Positions 34,401 to 45,230 of a stretch of DNA of 64,000 bases are shown here, piece by piece. Position 1 is the stretch's first letter. The number at the start of each line of letters is the position of its first letter. Both the position numbers and the translations under genes were made by a program. The notes below the pieces were generated by a model, which was given only the letters and a program-made list of their open reading frames with translations, was not told where the DNA came from and searched no databases. The DNA is from Apoda limacodes (taxonomy: Eukaryota > Arthropoda > Insecta > Lepidoptera > Limacodidae): contig OX291547.1 in assembly GCA_946406115.1 (NCBI GenBank), positions 6,143,001-6,207,000 of the forward strand. The letters are read 5' to 3'.

Positions 34401-35860
34401 GGGAGCTTGCTGAGGGGTTCAAGGTCGGTTGAATTTTGACAAGGTGAGAATTTATATTTCGGACAGTTTTATTATCATCTTAGCTATATAACATAATCTA
34501 GATTAAATCACAGTAGAAGAATATTCAATTAAAATTCAAGTCAGTCAAGAAAATTATGCAACAGTAAAAAAAGACTTAGGTACATTTAACACATTATAAT
34601 AAATAATAAATAGACAAGTATTAAAAAAACTTTTAACGAAGTGATATTAGGTACCAAGTTAATTTATAACTAACCGAGACGAAAAACTAAAGTAATTTAA
34701 GAAACTTATTTATGAGAGAGATAAAGATATTACGTGCCCAAATTAAAGACGAAAAAAAATAGGTTAAGCAGTTAGCCAGTAAGAATAGTTCCGTTTCGTA
34801 CTAATGTTTCAGCAGCAAACATTTTTGTGCCGTAAGGGCTACAAATAATAAAAAAAATGTGACTTACGACTAAGCAATTAGGAACAGTAGCGGTAACTTA
34901 ATAAGCAAACTCAATCATTAACAAAGCTCTATGCCAAAAAACATTGCGATACTTAGTAAAAATAGAAATTAAATTGAAATCGTACAAGTTGTAAATACTC
35001 ATAGGCAAGAAAATCAAATCGCTTACAAACGTAATAATAGACGGACGAAATCTGTTAGTTTAAGTTTAAATAAAAGTCAAGTTTTAAGTAATTTTAGATA
35101 AAATACAAAGAGACAATAGAGTATTCAGCATTAAAGATAAAGCGTGTAACAGAGGATCTACTAAACTAACAACATTTATTGGTTGGAATCCTAATTTGCA
35201 TAAGCTGACGGCCATGAAGGTACAACCTGCGAGCACACAGGTGACTTGGCAACTACTCAAGGTGGTCGTAACATCAATCTTTTAACAAATAAACATACCA
35301 GATATTGCAAACGATAATTACTTTTCATTATTCAACTTAATTATGTTTGTTCTAATGATTACAGCATCTGAACGATTTACATATATAGAGAGTAGATTTT
35401 TGAAGTTTGGGTGTATAATAAATTGAAATCATATTTGGAACTAAATTTAGTTTTGCCTAAATTAAATATATGGCTTCATGCATTGATTTAATAATTGAGG
35501 TTGCAATTTACCGCCTGTTTATAGCCCTATTACATTAGCTACCTTAAAAATAAAATTAATTTTCAAAAAAACCTTGTATGTGCAATTATGGCGAAAATCC
35601 CAACAAATAAAAATTTTGCAAAGATTGCAAATTAGCTTTTCAACTTAGGTATAAAATATTTTTCAAAACCACATCAGAGCAGTAACGTCTCGGAAGACTT
35701 AAATATGCTCTAAATTCGGGTTTTACGCTTACTCGTCCAAACAAACAACCAATGTGTAATAAAAAAAAAACATTTTATCGTACACATTTAGTTATTTTTT
35801 ATCTCTATGCTTGGGTTCTGTGAAAATTTAAATCTTTTACCTATTTCTTTCTAAAAATAG
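34401..35860. other. bun intron, nothing recognised
   Basis: AT-rich non-coding sequence. Confidence 0.4.
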
Positions 35861-35945
35861 AGCCATTTAAAGGTCAGACAGGCAGACAGACAGACAGACT
35901 GACACCGTATGCTTAGTGATGGGGTTCCGCCCGCACCATCTGAAT
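35861..35945 (+). repeat. lepidopteran repeat fragment with GACA tract
   Basis: CAGACAGGCAGACAGACAGA, then CACCGTATGCTTAGTGATGG and a GGGTTCCG-like end. Similar blocks occur near 39200 and, inverted, near 37200. Confidence 0.5.
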
Positions 35946-36018
35946 ACTAGTCTATTCCCATATGTTTCCACAATGCCCGACCTTAAGCCGTTTGCATTTT
36001 GTGACTTTTTTTAACATG

Positions 36019-36290
36019 TCAAGAGGCAGTCATATGCTGCGTCTCGTTCAATTGGTAGTCGCCACTTGAGAACCTTTCTTCTCGTATACATCTGTTATCG
36101 AATCCACGTGCGATGTGGCTTGCACAATGCCACTTCAGCTTGCTATCTGCTGGAGATAAATCGGTGACTCTGGTTCTTAAGTGAATTTGCTTATTTCGGA
36201 TTTTATCGCGCAAACAAACACAGGAAGGCTGTCTCCGTGACTTGAGCTTATTTAGTAGACCAACAGTTAAATACTACACTAAATGATAAA
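36019..36290 (-). pseudogene. RTE-clade retrotransposon fragment, diverged
   Basis: The minus-strand frame contains LRDKIRNKQIHLRTRVTD, then SKLKWHCASHIARGFDNRC, aligning block for block with the RTE tail at 10.5 kb (LRDRIRNEDIRKRTKVTD, SKLKWQWAGHVCRRTDGRW). Traces of the preceding LTVGLLNKLKS segment reach about 36275. It is much older than the duplicated copies. Confidence 0.75.
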
Positions 36291-36689
36291 GTAAAGTACT
36301 AATAATGACATAGTCACTGATTTCTTACTGTAAACAGAAGTGTTGTGCCAGAGTCATTTTTGATTAGAAACTCATTTAATTTTTAATTTCGAAATATATA
36401 TCGCAATAAACCTAATGACCAATCGTAATTAGAGACTGCTGATATACTTTCAACCAGCTTGATACAGTTTATAGCCCTGCACAGTATTTGGAGAAATTTC
36501 CGGATGAATGATTTTTTTGGTAATTTAAAAGTGTGTTATTAGTTAACTGGGCACCCTTTACGGGCACACAGCACTGTTGGTTAAATCAACTCATAATATG
36601 AGTGAGAAAATTAGTAATTTCTTACTACCTTGGTTCTTTTACAATGACTACGTCCTGTTGCATAGCCTAGTTCGGGCGGTTTACTACTG

Positions 36690-36963
36690 TTGTCCACACT
36701 CTGTAACTTTACGAACGTACCCGTCGCAGAGAGTATTGAAGCGATATATAGGGCAACTTACAGGAAAATGGTATTTCCACGGAGTACTACATGCTGCTGG
36801 AACACTGTATATCTGCTAACTATTTCGTATACTAAGACTGGACTACTTACAAGTGGACGGAGAGGCCATGGGCCCAGTAACTCCAGTAGTCACCAACTTA
36901 TGGATGAAATATTTTGAAAATCTGGCAATCACATCAGCGCCATCTCCGTTAAAAATGCAATAA
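36690..36963 (+). pseudogene. Penelope-like element reverse transcriptase fragment
   Basis: Two adjacent frames carry Penelope-type RT motifs: LCNFTNVPVAESIEAIY (cf. the SLFTNVP motif-A region) from about 36696, and in another frame from 36844 [16 protein letters not shown] followed by [11 protein letters not shown] (cf. the MGSPVSPVVANLYME motif). The intervening frameshift, a missing Ser in the MGS motif and the end at TAA 36961 show a dead fragment. The catalytic YVDD region is not present. Confidence 0.65.
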
Positions 36964-37167
36964 TGTGTAAATTATATTTAAAAAAGATTTTATTTATTTA
37001 TTTTTAAAAAAGAATTTTGTAAAACAGAAACTTGTTAAAAAGCTGATTATACAATAATTAAAGACTGTCTTGATGATCAAAGCGCACGGGATTAAATATG
37101 TTTTGGTTAGCATCTATTAATCTTCAATAATTGTAGTAATCATAATCAAAGTGACTGCTAGACAGTT

Positions 37168-37788
37168 TTTAGGGTTCCGTAGCCAAATGGCAAAAACGGA
37201 ACCCTTATAGATTCGTCATGTCTGTCTATCCGTCCGTCCGTCCGTATGTCACACCCACTTTTTCGAAACAATAAGAACTATACTGTTGAAACTTGGTAAG
37301 TAGATGTATTCTGTGAACCGCATTAAGATTTTCACACAAAAATAGAAAAAAACAACAATAAATTTTTGGGGTTCCCCATACTTAAAACTCTCAAAAATTT
37401 TTCTTCATTAAACCCATACGTGTGGGGTGGGGTTTTTATGGATAGGTCTTCAAAAATGATATTGAGGTTTCTAATTTCATTTTTTTCTAAACTGAATAGT
37501 TTGCGCGAGACAGTTCCAAAGTGGTAAAATGGTTCCCCCCCCCCTTGTAACTCCTAAACGCCTAAAATAAGAGAATGATAAAACTAAAAAAAATATATGA
37601 TGCAAAGTTCCACCGAAAATTGGTTGAACGAGATCTAGTAAGAATTTTTTTTAATACGTCACAAATCGTAAACCCCAATTTACCTTTCATTAAATATAAA
37701 AATATTTGATTTTTGTAGACTACATATTTGGTGGTAGGTACGGAACACTCGGTTCGCGAGTCCAACTCGCACTTGGCCGGTTTTTTTC
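37168..37788. repeat. lepidopteran interspersed repeat, near complete
   Basis: Starts AGGGTTCCGTAGCCAAATGG, has a (GTCC)n tract at 37230, and ends GTACGGAACACTCGGTTCGC, then CAACTCGCACTTGGCCGGTT and a T-run. This roughly 620-bp family is very common in Lepidoptera. It has no coding capacity, and its class (SINE, MITE or other) is uncertain. Confidence 0.7.
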
Positions 37789-38600
37789 GCCATTTCTTCT
37801 CGCCAGAACGCCATTTTGCTTCCGCAACGGTAGTAACTTGTAGTTTTCTGATTTCACAAAAGTTATATGATACCCAATGCTTGAGAACTAAAGCATTTCA
37901 TTTTATTAAAATTACTGCAACATACTAGTGCCTACCTATCCAATTCAGTTTATTTATTCATCATCAGTTTTCTGTCGAGCCGAGCCCAACCTTAAATGAC
38001 TTTTTAGACATGAACAGTACCTATATAGATAAAAGAAACTTTGCAAAACAGATCAATTCGGAACAAAGAGAGCGCTGTTGTTTACTCAACTGTATGCAAA
38101 TTTGTCACAAAAAAGAAATCTCTAAAGGCGCATATGAATAGCTGCTAACTAGCGCCTTCATTAGATATTATTTGTTCCGTCTTCGAGCAAATCATATTTG
38201 AAAAATGTACATACTACATAGAATTTATAATATTAGTCATAAGCTATTTAAAAAAAGTTAAGTATTGTTCCTTATATATACATCTGTGAGTATTATTTGG
38301 CACGTATTCTTAAGTAGCCACTTTTAGTAAAAATATTAACTAAAGCTTACAGGTGGGTTCCAGAAACTAAACAAAATGTTTTTAATGTAGGTTAAGACTG
38401 TTGTAATAACTTCTAAGTACCTAGTACATTTTTCAAATATGCTTTGTACGAACAGAAAATAAATTATATCTAATGGCGGTGCTAGTTACCTGCTATAGAG
38501 CTCTTAAGAGTGTTATTCCTGCTATCTAGCGCCGCCAATGGACTTTTTTTATTCCCTCTTTGTGCAAAGCACCGTTTACGTAATTAACAAATACAAACAA
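37789..38600. other. bun intron, nothing recognised
   Basis: AT-rich non-coding sequence. Confidence 0.4.
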
Positions 38601-38602
38601 AA

Positions 38603-38663
38603 AAGTGTGCTGCTAAGCAGTTAACCATCCAAGTACTGACCAAGCCCGACGTTACTTTACTTT
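38603..38663 (-). repeat. 5S-rRNA-derived sequence
   Basis: The minus strand reads CAAAGTAAAGTAACGTCGGG, then GGTCAGTACTTGGATGG, the best-preserved 5S-like block in the window (GGTCAGTACTTGGATGG is unchanged from typical 5S). It is followed by the lepidopteran repeat tail near 38761. Confidence 0.75.
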
Positions 38664-38729
38664 GAATATCATTTCCAAAAAACAAAAACTTTACTGTATC
38701 TCTTAAAAATAAGCTAAATGGAACCGTAA

Positions 38730-39122
38730 CGGCAATTTAAGACGGTAGAAATTTCGGGTCCGTCTCACACTTAGCCGGTTGTTGTTATACTTTATAGTTC
38801 ACACTATTTTTCACTGCAAGTTTGAAGTATTACTGTATTTACGATGGATCAAAAACAACGAAAATGTATTTCTTGTATGAGGACTCCCCAATACAAATGT
38901 GTTACTGTTTTTCTAATACTATTGCGAGATGGTGCTGTACCGGTAATTTAAAATGGTAATAGCTTCGGCCCGTCTCACACTCGGCCAATTTTTATTATTT
39001 GTTGTTATACTTTAGAGTTCACTCTATTTTTCACTGCAGTTTGAATTAATTTGCATGTTATTTTTGTTTTTACGATAGAGCAAAAGCAACGAAAATGTGT
39101 TTCTTGTATGGGGATCCCCCCT
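38730..39122. repeat. imperfect tandem duplication, period about 211 bp
   Basis: CGGCAATTTAAGACGGTAG at 38730 and CGGTAATTTAAAATGGTAA at 38941 start two copies. Both continue through CGTCTCACAC, TATTTTTCACTGCA and CAACGAAAATGT to CTTGTATG, then CCCC. The second copy is partial. Confidence 0.7.
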
Positions 39123-39189
39123 TAGATTTTAACTTTTTATTAGTTGTTAGATAATTCCCCATTGCAACACATTCTGTGAAAAAATCAGG

Positions 39190-39290
39190 CTTCTTATGGG
39201 CGGGAAGACAGACAGACAAATGGACAGGCAGCGTAGGCTCAGTAATAGGGCTCCATTGGCACCTTTTGGGTACGGAACCCTAAAAATCTG
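39190..39290 (+). repeat. lepidopteran GGTACGGAACCCTAAAAA repeat end
   Basis: AGACAGACAGACAAATGGAC is followed by TTTGGGTACGGAACCCTAAA, the reverse-orientation end of the family at 37168-37788. Confidence 0.55.
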
Positions 39291-39737
39291 CTTCTTCAGT
39301 AATATGTTACTAGTTATATGTATTGTTATGTTTCTAGGATAAAACTGTAGATAGCATATCTGATAAAAACGGCCACTTTTCTACAACTCTGATTTTTATC
39401 CTAGAAACAAAAATGTTCATAAAATAGCTTACAACTATCGAGTTACATATTTCTGTAATAGCACATTTTTTAAATTCGCTTTGTAGAAATAGAAAATAAA
39501 AAATATCAATTGACGTCAGGAGCTCTCTTAAGTAGATTGTTCCTGATTCACTCACATTGTTATTGCCTCAATAACATAGAAGCTGCATAAATTGAAATTT
39601 CCGTTAGTTTCGAATTAATGGATGTAAGTAATTTGATAACGTTGTATATTATGATGGCACTTGTAGAAAAGGTAACCCTTATTTTTTTAAGTTATTAAAT
39701 TATTATGCTTATAGTTCATACTAAAATGACATTGCTC

Positions 39738-40335
39738 TTAGGCTGTCCAAAAAAAAAAGGTACCCCAAAAACTATAGTCGAAAACGACGATCAAAAGGCG
39801 ACCAATCTACGGTTGAATTAGCAGTAGCTTTCGAAGTTAGCATTAAAAAATATGGGTCCATTTGGACCGTGGCCACACGAACTGAATGATCGCGTTGAGG
39901 CATGCCTTGTGTTGCACAACAGACACAGAGACAAGGGGAGTTTGAACAGTACTCTAACTTGCGACTAAAAATTGATTTTTTTTGACAATAAGCGCTCATC
40001 ATGTTGGCTGGACCAAGGTTCAGTGGCAATGCCTTACACCAAAACTGCCTTAAACATAACAGACGGTCTCTAAGCTACAAGAGCTGGCTCCGTTATCCAC
40101 CTCAATCACCAGACCTTGCACCCACCGACTTTTCTAAAGTTTCTAAGATGTCCAAATTCTGAAAAAAGTTTTCAGAATTTTAACAACCTAGAGAGAAGCT
40201 TAATACCCAAATGTAAGTACAAAATGCCTTGAAGAGTATGTTGCCTCCCGGCCAGCAGACTTCTTTAAAAAGGGCATCGATAAATAGCCCCAGGCACTAG
40301 AAAGGATGCATCGAATATTAGAAATAAAATTTGAA
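39738..40335 (+). pseudogene. mariner-family transposon remnant
   Basis: Begins with a mariner-like terminal repeat (TTAGGCTGTCC, then an A-run). It carries transposase scraps in shifting frames: GPWPHELND-like, TKVQWQC, SYKSWLRYPPQSPDLAPTDF (the classic block before the last catalytic Asp) and FEEYVASRPADFFKKGI-like at the end. About 0.6 kb survives of the usual 1.3 kb, and the N-terminal DNA-binding domain is deleted. Multiple stops; inactive. Confidence 0.75.
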
Positions 40336-41125
40336 AAAAAAAAATGTAACTTATTACTACAAAACGGCAATTTCATAGATCACCTAATAAAATGATCACA
40401 GCAGGAACTATGCCACATAAATATCTAAAACAAAAATAACAAACACATTTATTACGCAATTCCGATTATCAAATAAGTTAAAACAAGTACAAACGCGTAA
40501 TTAGATATCGCAATTTGACATTGATTATGTTATTTAATTTCAGATTAATGTAGAGATAGAGCCGAGTGATTGTATCTAGGACCCGATTTGTCCAAGGCTG
40601 TTTAATTATTTGTAGGTGAGTGTACTTAGCAACAACCTCCAGTTGGTGCAAAGAAGTGTTTTAACTGAAATACAAAATGCTAACGGCAAACGAAAAGATA
40701 TAAGGACGGATACCTGTAGTTTATAAATTCGAATTGTTTTGATAAAATTTATATCTGTTATTGAACAACCAGTAGGGATATATGATGAAAAAATCACGTA
40801 ATCAGTATGTAGAAAAGATTGTGCAGGTAAGATAGTGACATGGCATGTGCTTATAGATAATAATCGTGACAAACAACACGATAAAGACAAGGTACTTCAA
40901 CAAATATTTGTACTAAAATACTTTGTTCGTGAATCGTCCCTATAAATGATAATAATTTATACGGGAAACGAAACAATTTGTAGAATAAAAATTAATAAAT
41001 AGCACGCGAATGACAAATTTACGGAACTGAGCTCGAATGGAACTTTTTGGCGGTACAGAGATGAAATAATTGACGAAAAAATAATCCAAAAACTTATTTA
41101 TAGTTAAAATATTGACAGAACTTAC
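40336..41125. other. bun intron, nothing recognised
   Basis: AT-rich non-coding sequence. Confidence 0.4.
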
Positions 41126-41496
41126 GAGCACCACGTGTTCCTGCGGTTGAGGTATGATCGATGTGATTCTGTCAGAGTCGGTTTGGGTTGGGTTTCTGGA
41201 GTCGCGTTCAATTTGAGACCAGCTTCAGACTTCCGCCGCTTGGCGGCTAAAGCTCGAGAAGCTAGATCTGAGTCGTGCAGACGTTCAGGTGAGGACGTAA
41301 GGCAGGAGCACGATTTTATATGCGCTTGAGCTGTTGCCATATGAAGCAGCTTGCTGGACAGATTCCGCCGCCCAAGGGCCTCGCACATTGCACATCGTGT
41401 GTCCTCCATGCAGGTCCTCGTGCGTTCGACCCGACCACGCTTAGGACACTGAGCGTCTATTGTCTCCAGCGGACGTTTCGTATTAACTGATGTCAT
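41126..41496 (-). CDS. bun: TSC22/bun alternative first exon (long unique N-terminus, candidate)
   Basis: A 123-codon open frame from MTSVNTKRPLETIDAQC to RRNTWC, ending at donor TGCTC|GTAAGT in phase 2, so splicing to the common exon would give TWCS-ASGTSAVAID and an isoform of about 211 residues. The frame stays open a further 102 codons upstream to 41802, but that part lies in promoter-like GC-rich DNA, so I prefer the internal ATG. The sequence is rich in Cys, Arg, Lys and Ser, with CMEDTRCAMCEALGRR and a basic run AAKRRKSE that could be a nuclear localisation signal. I do not recognise this N-terminus. The good donor, correct phase and long frame in otherwise AT-rich DNA are the evidence; the exact start is uncertain. 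Confidence 0.55.
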
Positions 41497-41639
41497 CCGA
41501 TGAATGTACCACGCGCGTTCACGTCTACAGCACGAAAAAATCAAAACTCTGAGTTCAGACTGCCGCTGGATCGATCGACACACGAAGGCCAGAGGCTTAA
41601 TGCGATAATAGGAGTCGCGATAAGGGTATACATGCGAAC

Positions 41640-41770
41640 AAGTGTATTGACCTAGGTGGATGATGTACGTAACGCGGCTTACGAGACGGCCTTGCGCGGG
41701 CGGCTCGGCGGGTCCGACTGCGGTCACCACTACAACACACCCCCGCTGCCCGCCGTAATCCGAACGTAAG
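41640..41770 (-). promoter_or_regulatory. GC-rich island upstream of the 41-kb bun exon
   Basis: GGGCGGCTCGGCGGGTCCGA and a CCCCCGCTGCCCGCCG stretch, much richer in GC than the flanks, sit 150-270 bp above the proposed ATG on the minus strand. Plausible promoter; no TATA box is obvious. Confidence 0.4.
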
Positions 41771-41802
41771 TGAAGATATCGATATTTGCGGTGAACAGGC
41801 AA

Positions 41803-44444
41803 TAGGTAAGTACTACAAAGATATGAATTGCAATGAACGTCACGGTATAACGCTATAAACGCGAGATGTCATACTCAAGATTCTTTTGGAAGCGATCCAG
41901 ATGGCCGATATAAATAATTGGGGTCGTAGGAACTCCTGATCTAAAAGAAAACATATATTACGTAGTAGAACAGAGTAAAAAAACGTTGCAAAAAGGTATA
42001 TCAGTCTACACCTATCACACAAATTGTGGTGTCGGCTTGCGTAAGTACAAGTAGCTGCCGCCGTACAGTGCCGGTCCGTATTAGTTTCGCGGATTTAGAC
42101 TAACTAATTCGGCACAAGGCCATTTGATTTGCCACATTGGGATCTTTTTTGGTCAATTTAATACAACTATGTTACACGGTCACTTTTTAACAATATTTAA
42201 TCTTATACAATAATAACAACGAATATCGAAACGTAAATAAAAATCTCAACCACTTATTTCTCGCTACCAAAAGATATTGATGAGGTTGCCGGAAACACAA
42301 CTTAAAAGTAATTTGACATGTAAGCAGACATCAAGACCGTTCCTAATGGCCAAGACGTCGGAGAATACAAGTCAGCTGCCAAAAGTTCGACACATTTCGA
42401 CACACATCACTCTAAATAACATCGAATATTGGCGTCACATCGATGATCTCGTGATGGCACGCCCAACAATCGCGACGCTCTAAACGTAAACAACTAGCAC
42501 TGCTTTAATTGGAATATATTAAAACTTTTCCATTTTAAATTTTTATTAACCTGCTTTTTCTATTTGAATTTTTGAAGTGTCATTATTAGCTTGATGGTGA
42601 AAATAACCAAAAACAAGTAAAAAGGTTGGCAGGTATTTTGAAAGAAAAGTGCATTGTTACGATTTATTATCTCACACAGAATTTGTAAACGCCTTTTGAC
42701 TCCTTGAAATTTCATGCAAATAGACGTGGAAGCTGCAATGATTCTCAAAATTTTTAAAAAAAGATGCCTTTAATTGATTTTTTGACAAATTCGGGAAATC
42801 TGTTATTACGAAGTGTTCCGACTGATGACTCAAGCCGTAAGAAACAGTCGAAAAAAGTCCCGCAAGTTTTTAATACAGTTGCGAAAAAATTAAATTAAAA
42901 ATAATTACATGAAATTTATTTCTTGGTAATACTGTATTAACATAAACATTAACAAATACTAGCGCGCGTTTGTCTGCGTCGTCAATTCCCCGAACGTAAA
43001 AGCTCTACGGAATATATACATAACTTTTTGCAACTGTATTAATATAGGTATTTTCAAAATTTAGATATATTTTTGATTAAATCAAACCTTATTAAAATTG
43101 ATTTATAGACTTTCAGTTGCAAGTAAGGAATAACGTGTTTTAGTTTTTTTTGAAAATGATTCCCCAAGGGCGTAAAATTATACTAACAAGAGTTTCTATG
43201 GGAGTTCCACTGCTTGACATGACGGGATTTAAAAGCGTATGTAAAAGTTTGTTTGGGGCCGGAAAATGTTAAATCTGGCTGTATTTTGAAGATTAAACTA
43301 CCTGAATGCATAGGTCATATATGTCTTTATAATACGAAAGGAAGACGGTTTACTATGACACAAAATTAGGTTTCTCTTTGTAGAAAATTAAGCCACTAAA
43401 TGGCTTTCTAATTATTCTTTAAATATATTTTTTTAGCAAAATTTTCAGTTACCATTTTATTATGATTACGATCTATGTTCTCATTGATGCGCCTGAATTT
43501 AATGCAGGATGAAGTCCTGCAATTAAAACAAATTAAAAGTTAGAGATGATAAAGGACGTAAAGTCAGAACACTGGATGGTGCGAGAATAAAAAGTGCGCA
43601 AGTAATACACGCTTATGAAGCCTTTCAATGTGTACTGAGTTATTATTAATTAATAGGAAGATTAAGTAAATCAAAAAGGTAAAAAGATTATCGCAATAAT
43701 CGCGCTGTGGAACAAAATTCGCAATGAAAAAAAAGGTGACTACGAATATTTTGCAAACTTAAGGTGGCAGGGATCTAATAGAATAAAAATAATAGAATAG
43801 GTAACATAATAGAATAAAAATTAAAAACGATGGATAGGAAGTAACTGATTTTTGATATGAAATATAACAAAAATAAAAACTAGTTAGGATACAACACCGG
43901 AAGCTGTGTAAACGTTAGATTGTGCAAAATGAAAATGCAATAAAAAGAACGAAACGACTAATTTCTACGTAACAACTGAATAGAGTATTACAAGGTATTT
44001 TACTGTTACGTAAGGCAACGATACTGTAAACAAATTATATTGCCTAGATAGGGTTGTCGGTAAAATATTTAATTATTGTATTTTTTATTGTTAAGTCGTC
44101 ATTAATATTTAAATGCATAAACAATGTTATTCAGAATATACTAAGTAAGCTAAGTAATAAATTTAAGTAATAACCTTGTTATCTTATATACAATTAAAAC
44201 TTTGTGAATGGCCTTGTGACCTGATAGATGGTTTAATATTGAGAAAGTTGAAAATCATTTGATGTTGCTAACATGTTAACATCGTTCAAGCAATATGAGC
44301 ATTTTTAAGGTTCAATTTATTTTCATTTTTTTAAGAATTCTTAAGACGAAAAATTTTTACTTGTATACATTTACTATATAGTAATATAAATATATTTCGA
44401 AGCCTCCCAAAACTGAAATAGAAGATATCCAATTTACCTTTTAC
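41803..44444. other. bun intron, mostly unrecognised
   Basis: AT-rich. The plus-strand frame at 42277-42483 ends in ITLNNIEYWRHIDDLVMARP, which resembles the integrase tail of Gypsy elements (L-N-G-x-x-WRRHIDQL). It has no other domain and I hold this only weakly. Confidence 0.35.
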
Positions 44445-44668
44445 TTGCTTATACAAGTAACGAAGTGCTTACCAAAACAAATAAAACTTAATAAACCCAG
44501 TTGCTTATACAAGTAACGAAGTGTTTACCAAAACAAATAAAACTTAATAAACCCAGTTGCTTATACAAGTAACGAAGTGCTTACCAAAACAAATAAAACT
44601 TAATAAACCCAGTTGCTTATACAAGTAACGAAGTGTTTACCAAAACAAATAAAACTTAATAAACCTAG
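44445..44668. repeat. tandem array, four copies of a 56-bp unit
   Basis: Units start TTGCTTATACAAGTAACGAA at 44445, 44501, 44557 and 44613. Copies 1 and 3 have GTGCTTACC and copies 2 and 4 have GTGTTTACC, so the array grew by duplication of a 112-bp dimer. It ends 60 bp before the donor of a bun first exon. Confidence 0.95.
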
Positions 44669-44728
44669 TTTCTCCAGCTAAAATGTCAATACTGAAAAAA
44701 AATGAATTTATAGTTATGAAAGACTGAC

Positions 44729-44868
44729 CTGTCCAGGACTATACTCATGTGCCTATGCAGGTTGGTTTTAAGGTCTCTTCGAGAGTACTGGTGGGGGGGC
44801 GAGGGCGGCGCGGGGGGCGCTCGCTTCCCGATCAGCACCCTCAGCTCCGACATCAGAGTGTGCACCAT
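44729..44868 (-). CDS. bun: TSC22/bun alternative first exon
   Basis: 46 codons plus two bases: MVHTLMSELRVLIGKRAPPA, a Pro-rich stretch, then a basic segment ending HMSIVLD-S. The donor GGACAG|GTCAGT leaves in phase 2; with the common exon it reads VLDS-ASGTSAVAID, an isoform of about 134 residues. GC-rich coding sequence and a GC-rich leader (44869-45230) with a minus-strand TATAAAA support a separate promoter. Two other in-frame Met residues (6 and 41) could also serve as starts. Retention past the donor would add 15 AT-rich codons, which look intronic. Confidence 0.75.
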
Positions 44869-45097
44869 ACGGACGCTAAGCGAGTGGCCGCCACCGCGTT
44901 ACACACACTAGTGGACGTAGAGGCGCCCTCAATCAATGGGCGCCAACTTGCCAAGAGCCATTGGCTCGGGTATTGCATCGACGCGTGACGTCACTGCTGC
45001 ACGTGCTACTGCACAGAATGGTAGTGTATGGGAGCGTCGCTACAAGGCGCGTGCGGGCACGGACTGCCGGCCCGAGGCACTCTCTGACCTCGACGCT

Positions 45098-45104
45098 TTT
45101 TATA
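45098..45104 (-). promoter_or_regulatory. TATA box of the 44.8-kb bun promoter
   Basis: TATAAAA on the minus strand, in the GC-rich island 44869-45200, about 235 bp above the ATG. No perfect initiator at the expected spacing was found. Confidence 0.45.
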
Positions 45105-45230
45105 AATGCGTGATGAACGCGTGCGGCTACCGCTCATCCGACACGAGACAATATCAAAAAATATATTTAGAGAAACAAGGTACTTTATGAGATGGGCCAC
45201 TCCGCGCCGCCACGCGATCTTTTAATAACA

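Noticed and set aside
34012..34439. three overlapping plus-strand ORFs near 34.2 kb
   Set aside because: Arise from the GC-rich promoter island; the bun exon is on the other strand.
42277..42483. Gypsy integrase tail (WRHIDDL)
   Set aside because: Only a short terminal similarity; no other Gypsy domain nearby, so noted only in the intron entry.
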